A DNA stretch of 10,629 nucleotides, from the NCBI GenBank assembly GCA_023435025.1, contig JAEYSE010000021.1, positions 1 through 10,629 of the forward strand, read 5' to 3'. This stretch comes from Bacillota bacterium. GTDB lineage: Bacteria > Bacillota > Clostridia > Christensenellales > CAG-138. The notes under the pieces were generated by a model that was not told the origin of the DNA, ran no database searches, and saw only the letters and a program-made list of their open reading frames with translations. This document shows positions 7,005 to 10,629 of the stretch, in pieces. Positions within the stretch are counted from its first letter, which is position 1. Each line of letters starts with the position of its first letter. Made by a program: the position numbers and the translations under genes.

Positions 7005-8549
7005 ATGGAAACAGTCAATACCCCCGACCCGAACGTCACTGAAGCCGCAGCTGACATAAAAAGCGCAAGAAAAAGACACACGATATGGATCGGTGCTGCC
7101 GCTTTTTTGCTTCTCGCTTTCGTTGCGGGCATGCTTTATCACCAGAAGCTCCAGCGAGATGAGGAAAAACGCCTAACAATCATCAACGCAGAAGTATTCC
7201 GGGATGGAACATACATAGATGGCGTATCCGTAGGCGGCATGACAAAAGAAGCGGCGCAGGCCTCCGTGGAAATGGCGCAACAGGAACAGGAGGATGCCAT
7301 TGCCTTTCAATTAGAGTATAACGGAAAAAGTTACCCGGCAGACGCATCCTTATTCGCGTTTGCGTATGATACTGACGCCGTGCTTAGCGAGGCCTTTTCC
7401 CTTGCCCGCACAGGAACGCTTAAGGAGTTGGAAGCGGAATTAAGCGATATCAGCGCAAACAAGCGGCATTACAAAACGACAGCTGCGCCGGATAAAAAGG
7501 CTGTAGATGCCTTCGTCGCTTCCCTTGCAAAAGAGGTGGACATCCCGGCGGCGGATGCGCAGTTCAAGGTATTGATTGATAACTCTTCCGTTTCCGATCA
7601 AGAGAAGAAGACCAGCGCCTATGTGCTTGCGGCTGCATCCACAACGCCTGAACAGCGCTTCCGCTACGAGCCGGAGCAGAACGGCGTCAGCGTCGATCGG
7701 GAAGCTCTTACACAAGCCCTCCTTTCCATGGCGCAAAGCGGGACTTACGAGGATATGGAAATTCCCGTAGAAACCGTCAAAGCCAAGGTGACGCTTGCGG
7801 ATATCCAGAAGCAGGTGGTGTTGCGTGGAAGCTCGTATACCTCCTTCAACAAATCCCCGTATAACCGCGGCACGCGGGTGTTCAACATCAAAAAAGCCGT
7901 GGGGCTTATCAACGGTACGGTGTTGCAGCCGGGGGAGGTGTTTTCCACCAACGATACTTTGGGCCACCGCACCTATGGCGGCGGATGGAAGCCTGCTCCC
8001 GCCATTGTGCAGGGCCGCACGGAAGACCAGGCGGGAGGCGGCGTATGCCAGGTATCCACCACCATGTATTTGAGCGTGTTGAAATCAGACCTTGAAATCG
8101 TCTACCGACAGGGCCATTCGGGGCGACTTTCGTATGTAGACGGCGGGCTTGACGCTACGATAGACAGCGGGCGTATCGATTTTCAGTGGAAAAACAATAC
8201 GGGCGCGCCCATCTATGTGTTCTGCTGGGTGGACGACGGCGACAAAACCGTTCACTTTGAGATATACGGCGCAGCTTTTCCGGAGGAATATGACGAAATC
8301 AGACTTTCCTCCAAGCGTACCGATAGTGTCTCCCCTCCCGGGCCCATGAAGTATACCGTGGACCCCAGGAAGCCTGCGGGCTATAAAGAAGTATTCGTGG
8401 AGAGAAAATCCGGCTCGATCTGGCAATCCTACGCCACTTATCTGAAGGACGGCGTGGAAGTAAAGACGGTGCCGGTTGCACAAACCAAGTACCGGGCGTA
8501 TGCCGGGGAAACCATAATTGGGCCGAGCGCGAATACGGTATCAAAATAA
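7005..8549 (+). CDS. Membrane-anchored VanW-family protein with YoaR-like peptidoglycan-binding region
   Basis: A 514-residue envelope protein. Residues 1-25 are polar and end in a basic patch (KSARKRH). One hydrophobic segment follows at about 26-45, so most of the protein should lie outside the membrane. Residues of roughly 60-270 fit the YoaR-like putative peptidoglycan-binding region that often precedes VanW domains. The VanW domain (about 290-425) shows its hallmarks: LINGTVLQPGEVFS, GGGVCQVSTTMY with C348, HSGRLSYVDGG and NNTGAPIYVF. A short beta-rich tail follows (VFVERKSGSIW onward). The VanW domain's biochemical role is unknown; it is named from vancomycin resistance clusters, but no vanA/B, vanH, vanX or VanRS gene is near, so resistance should not be inferred. 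The start is ATG 7005, with AAAGGAG upstream; an in-frame GTG at 6963 lacks such a site. It has its own near-consensus promoter. Confidence 0.9.
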   Translation: METVNTPDPNVTEAAADIKSARKRHTIWIGAAAFLLLAFVAGMLYHQKLQRDEEKRLTIINAEVFRDGTYIDGVSVGGMTKEAAQASVEMAQQEQEDAIAFQLEYNGKSYPADASLFAFAYDTDAVLSEAFSLARTGTLKELEAELSDISANKRHYKTTAAPDKKAVDAFVASLAKEVDIPAADAQFKVLIDNSSVSDQEKKTSAYVLAAASTTPEQRFRYEPEQNGVSVDREALTQALLSMAQSGTYEDMEIPVETVKAKVTLADIQKQVVLRGSSYTSFNKSPYNRGTRVFNIKKAVGLINGTVLQPGEVFSTNDTLGHRTYGGGWKPAPAIVQGRTEDQAGGGVCQVSTTMYLSVLKSDLEIVYRQGHSGRLSYVDGGLDATIDSGRIDFQWKNNTGAPIYVFCWVDDGDKTVHFEIYGAAFPEEYDEIRLSSKRTDSVSPPGPMKYTVDPRKPAGYKEVFVERKSGSIWQSYATYLKDGVEVKTVPVAQTKYRAYAGETIIGPSANTVSK

Positions 8550-8579
8550 GTAAACCGAAAATTGCAAAGGATTATACAG

Positions 8580-8603
8580 GGGCGCAGCCAACCGGCTGCG
8601 CCC
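8580..8603. terminator. GC-rich hairpin downstream of the VanW-family gene, first palindrome copy
   Basis: GGGCGCAGCC (8580-8589) and GGCTGCGCCC (8594-8603) form a perfect 10-base-pair stem with loop AACC, 30 bases past the VanW stop. Position suggests a terminator for that gene, but no T-run follows on either strand (TCTAGG on the plus side), so it is either a weak terminator or one that has lost its T-tract. A copy with one changed loop base lies at 8942. Confidence 0.55.
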
Positions 8604-8941
8604 TCTAGGTGTCAACAAAGGGTTACATTGAGGGCTCTGCCCTCAAACACCCGCTTAGGGCCGTAACAGCCCTAAGAACCCACTCCCAGAAACACTGCGG
8701 CAGTAGGCACCTTGGATACTAGGCGCGAGCCTGTCAACGGGGATGCCGCCCTCGGCGCTCTTTGAATAAAGGTCAATGAAAAAGTAAACCGCAATTTCCT
8801 CAGGACTCTCTCCCGCGCCCCTGCCACGAGCGTTCCTAAGGAAGGGGGATGGGGAAACGTAGTTTTCCCATAACAGAAAAATAACCGTGGGCACTGAAAG
8901 CGCCCATACCTAGAAACCAAGCGAGCTTACTGATACGCAAA
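8604..8941. repeat. Hairpin-rich gene-free stretch between two palindrome copies; candidate dispersed element or structured RNA
   Basis: The stretch between the VanW-family gene and S1 is 437 bases long and this is its core. It holds no gene I can support: frames that stay open lack ribosome binding sites and give low-complexity products. It is dense in small inverted repeats: TTGAGGGC/GCCCTCAA (8628-8646), CTTAGGGC/GCCCTAAG (8654-8676), ACTGC/GCAGT, AGGC/GCCT, GGGAAA/TTTCCC near 8850 and GGGC/GCCC near 8890. Identical-armed palindromes bound it on both sides. This pattern suits an intergenic repeat family or a structured RNA more than random spacer. Whether it recurs in the genome cannot be seen here. 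Confidence 0.45.
8628..8676. repeat. Tandem pair of perfect hairpins
   Basis: Two 8-base-pair stems stand 7 bases apart: TTGAGGGC, loop TCT, GCCCTCAA (8628-8646), and CTTAGGGC, loop of 7, GCCCTAAG (8654-8676). Each is followed by a similar C-rich linker starting AACAC or AACCC. The repeated design, with both arms ending in GGGC/GCCC, suggests units of one repeat type. It also lies downstream of the VanW-family gene and could add to termination. Confidence 0.5.
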
Positions 8942-8965
8942 GGGCGCAGCCAATCGGCTGCGCCC
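8942..8965 (-). terminator. GC-rich hairpin downstream of S1, second palindrome copy
   Basis: GGGCGCAGCC (8942-8951), loop AATC, GGCTGCGCCC (8956-8965): the same perfect stem as at 8580, one loop base changed. It starts 21 bases after the S1 stop codon on the minus strand and is followed there by TTTGCG, a weak T-run. It most likely terminates the S1 transcript. Confidence 0.6.
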
Positions 8966-8986
8966 GCTTTGTTGCATCTATGCGAC

Positions 8987-10629
8987 TTATTTGTCGCTGT
9001 CCAGTTCGTCCATGTTGAAGCCCTGGAAGAGATCCGCAAGGCTCGTGGTGGTGGACTGTACCGGAGGCAGATCGTAATCGCCATCTTCGCTACGGCGGGG
9101 GCGACGTTCACGATCAGGCCTTTCGGAGGGGGCAGAAAACTGCGGCGCACGCTCCGGACGGGACTGCTGCGGCGCACGCTCCTGTGCAGGACGGGGAGCC
9201 GCCGCGCGCTGCTGATCACGCTGCTGGCGTTCCGACGCGCGCTGCTCCTGGCGCTGTGCAAACTGACGGTCACGCTCTGCGCGCTCAGCCGCGATCTGTT
9301 CTGCGATTTCCGGATTTTCCTCAAGAATAACTTCCTTGCGGCTCAGGCTGATGCGCTTGGCCTCCGGATTGACTTCAAGCACCTTGCAGCGTACGACGTC
9401 GCCAACATTGATTTCATCCTCAACCTTAGCAATGCGCTTTACGCTGACCTGAGAAATATGGATCAGGCCGTCAATGGTGGGTTCAAGCGCCACGAACGCG
9501 CCGAAGGGCACGATGCGAACAACTTTGCCTTCCACAACGCTGCCAACGAGGTATTTGTCAGCGGCCTGCGTCCAGGGCTTTGCATGCAGTTGCTTGTAGC
9601 CCAGGGAGACGCGCTCCTTTTCAACATCCACATTAAGTACAACAACTTCGACCTGCTGGCCGATCTTTAAAACGTCGGAGGGGTGCTTGACACGGCCCCA
9701 TGCGATGTCCGTTACGTGGATGAGCCCATCTACGCCGCCGATGTCCACAAACGCGCCGAAATCAGTAAGCCTGCGCACAACGCCGTTAATCTTGGAGCCG
9801 ACTTCGAGCGTCTTCCACTTTTGCTTCTTTTCGGCTTCCTGTTCAGCGATGAGCACGTTCTTCTGGGAAGCGACAATGCGCTTACGCGACTTGTCCACTT
9901 CGATTACCGCAAGCTTCATGGGTTGGCCCACAAACTCCGCGAGATTCTCTACATACTTCGTGGATACATGGGAGGCGGGAACAAAAGCGCGAACGCCGTT
10001 GATGGATGCAATCAGGCCGCCTTTAACGACCTCTTTGCCCACTGCTTCGAACACGCGGCCTTCGATATCCGTTTCGGACATCAGCTCTTCCCAGAGCTTC
10101 TTGCCCTCAACGCTCTTGCGGGAAAGCAGCACGTTGCCTTCGCCGTCGTTGACCTTGATGACTTCCACCTCAATGGGATCGCCAACCTTGAGAACGTTTG
10201 CCGGGTTGACATCCGGGTCGGAAGAGAACTCGTTCTTAGGGATGAACCCATCAGATTTGTAGCCGATGTTGACGCACACTTCGCCCTCGGCGATCTGAAC
10301 CACGGTGCCGGTAAGTACCTGGCCGTTGCGTATGCGCACCAAAGTCTTTTCAAAGGCTTCAGCAAAGCTGTCGCCCGAATCGGCTGCTTCGGTGTCTTTT
10401 GCAGCGGAAGCTGCGATGGGCTCTTTGACGGCGGTCGCCTCAGCTTCCACAGCCGGTGCTGCTTCTGCCGCTGGGGCCTCTACCTGAGCCGGAGTAGTTT
10501 CCGCTTCGGTGGATTCGACCGTCGTTTTTTCCAGTTCGTTCATTACTGTTACAACCTCCCTAATCATCCATTGCGGCGTTGATGCGCCTGCAACAATACC
10601 TATTATATCATTGGAATTGATTTTTTCAA
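8987..10629 (-). CDS. rpsA: IspH-ribosomal protein S1 fusion: C-terminal end of IspH plus complete S1 part; 5' end outside window
   Basis: S1 binds mRNA on the small ribosomal subunit; IspH is the iron-sulfur enzyme making isopentenyl and dimethylallyl diphosphate. The frame is open from the right edge with no stop. Its first visible residues, EKINSNDIIGIVAGASTPQW, then MIREVVTVM, match the IspH C terminus (GASTP-x-W signature). They run straight into S1. Counting from the internal ATG at 10543 (518 residues), there is an acidic Ala/Glu/Pro-rich stretch (1-60), four S1 RNA-binding domains at about 73-144, 159-228, 246-318 and 332-404 (the last two with classic FGAFV and DGLIH motifs), and an Arg/Gln/Pro-rich disordered tail ending SLADLFQGFNMDELDSDK. 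Such fusions are annotated in Clostridia as bifunctional IspH/S1. An internal promoter and ribosome binding site may also give free S1. Confidence 0.92.
   Translation of the reverse strand, partial: EKINSNDIIGIVAGASTPQWMIREVVTVMNELEKTTVESTEAETTPAQVEAPAAEAAPAVEAEATAVKEPIAASAAKDTEAADSGDSFAEAFEKTLVRIRNGQVLTGTVVQIAEGEVCVNIGYKSDGFIPKNEFSSDPDVNPANVLKVGDPIEVEVIKVNDGEGNVLLSRKSVEGKKLWEELMSETDIEGRVFEAVGKEVVKGGLIASINGVRAFVPASHVSTKYVENLAEFVGQPMKLAVIEVDKSRKRIVASQKNVLIAEQEAEKKQKWKTLEVGSKINGVVRRLTDFGAFVDIGGVDGLIHVTDIAWGRVKHPSDVLKIGQQVEVVVLNVDVEKERVSLGYKQLHAKPWTQAADKYLVGSVVEGKVVRIVPFGAFVALEPTIDGLIHISQVSVKRIAKVEDEINVGDVVRCKVLEVNPEAKRISLSRKEVILEENPEIAEQIAAERAERDRQFAQRQEQRASERQQRDQQRAAAPRPAQERAPQQSRPERAPQFSAPSERPDRERRPRRSEDGDYDLPPVQSTTTSLADLFQGFNMDELDSDK
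10555..10560 (-). promoter_or_regulatory. Internal ribosome binding site at the IspH-S1 junction
   Basis: GGGAGG on the minus strand lies 11 bases ahead of the ATG at 10543, inside codons of the fused frame (R-E-V). The gap is slightly long, but the match to the anti-Shine-Dalgarno sequence is strong. It would let S1 be made separately from IspH. Confidence 0.5.
10602..10629 (-). promoter_or_regulatory. Possible internal promoter for S1 inside the IspH coding end
   Basis: On the minus strand, TTGAAA (10629-10624) and a perfect TATAAT (10607-10602) are 16 bases apart, and TGA just ahead of TATAAT makes an extended -10. The site overlaps IspH codons. A transcript from here would start about 50 bases upstream of the internal S1 start at 10543. 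Confidence 0.5.

Noticed and set aside
7005..8549. Vancomycin resistance cluster
   Set aside because: Only a VanW domain is present; ligase, dehydrogenase, dipeptidase and two-component genes are absent.
8655..8920. Open frames on the minus strand inside the hairpin-rich stretch (79 and 82 residues, for example starting MPTVIFLLWENY)
   Set aside because: No ribosome binding site, overlapping frames of equal length, low-complexity products and heavy overlap with inverted repeats. They look like chance translation of a non-coding element.
9683..10582. 299-residue open frame on the plus strand
   Set aside because: Lies wholly antisense to the S1 domains, whose motifs are unmistakable; it is a codon-bias shadow.

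Overview
The window reads as chromosomal DNA from a low-to-moderate GC Firmicute of the class Clostridia. Three things point there: a dgt-dnaG-rpoD gene order, ribosomal protein S1 fused in frame to the end of IspH (a fusion known from Clostridia), and a single-pass VanW-family envelope protein. Shine-Dalgarno sequences of the GGAGG type precede almost every gene. Most genes are housekeeping and GC-rich by eye. The oxalate-decarboxylase-like gene and its flanks are clearly more AT-rich. I cannot assign a genus.

Layout. Positions 1-3109, minus strand: dgt (dNTP triphosphohydrolase, HD family), dnaG (primase) and the first 61 codons of rpoD (primary sigma factor) lie head to tail, a clostridial form of the macromolecular synthesis operon. 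Positions 3110-4735, plus strand: an AT-rich block with one bicupin gene of the oxalate decarboxylase family (oxdC-like), its own upstream palindrome and its own intrinsic terminator. Positions 4740-6812, minus strand: nadE (glutamine-dependent NAD synthetase) with a strong promoter and a terminator hairpin. Positions 6913-8549, plus strand: a membrane-anchored VanW-domain protein with a near-consensus promoter. Positions 8550-8986: a gene-free stretch made largely of hairpins and bounded by two almost identical GC-rich palindromes. Positions 8987-10629, minus strand: the S1 part and the last residues of IspH in one open frame that runs off the window edge.

How the genes relate. dgt, dnaG and rpoD link dNTP control, replication priming and core transcription. 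nadE makes NAD, VanW acts at the envelope, and IspH-S1 joins isoprenoid synthesis to translation. The oxdC-like gene is the outlier: none of its neighbours concerns oxalate or acid stress, and its base composition differs from theirs, so it looks acquired.

The strongest points for a second look are: the oxdC-like protein lacks the tryptophan of its N-terminal metal motif (HTH in place of HWH) and has a changed lid; the IspH-S1 fusion carries an apparent internal promoter and ribosome binding site at the junction; and a hairpin-rich stretch of about 340 bases sits between duplicated palindromes. No CRISPR array, tRNA, rRNA, transposase or phage gene was seen.
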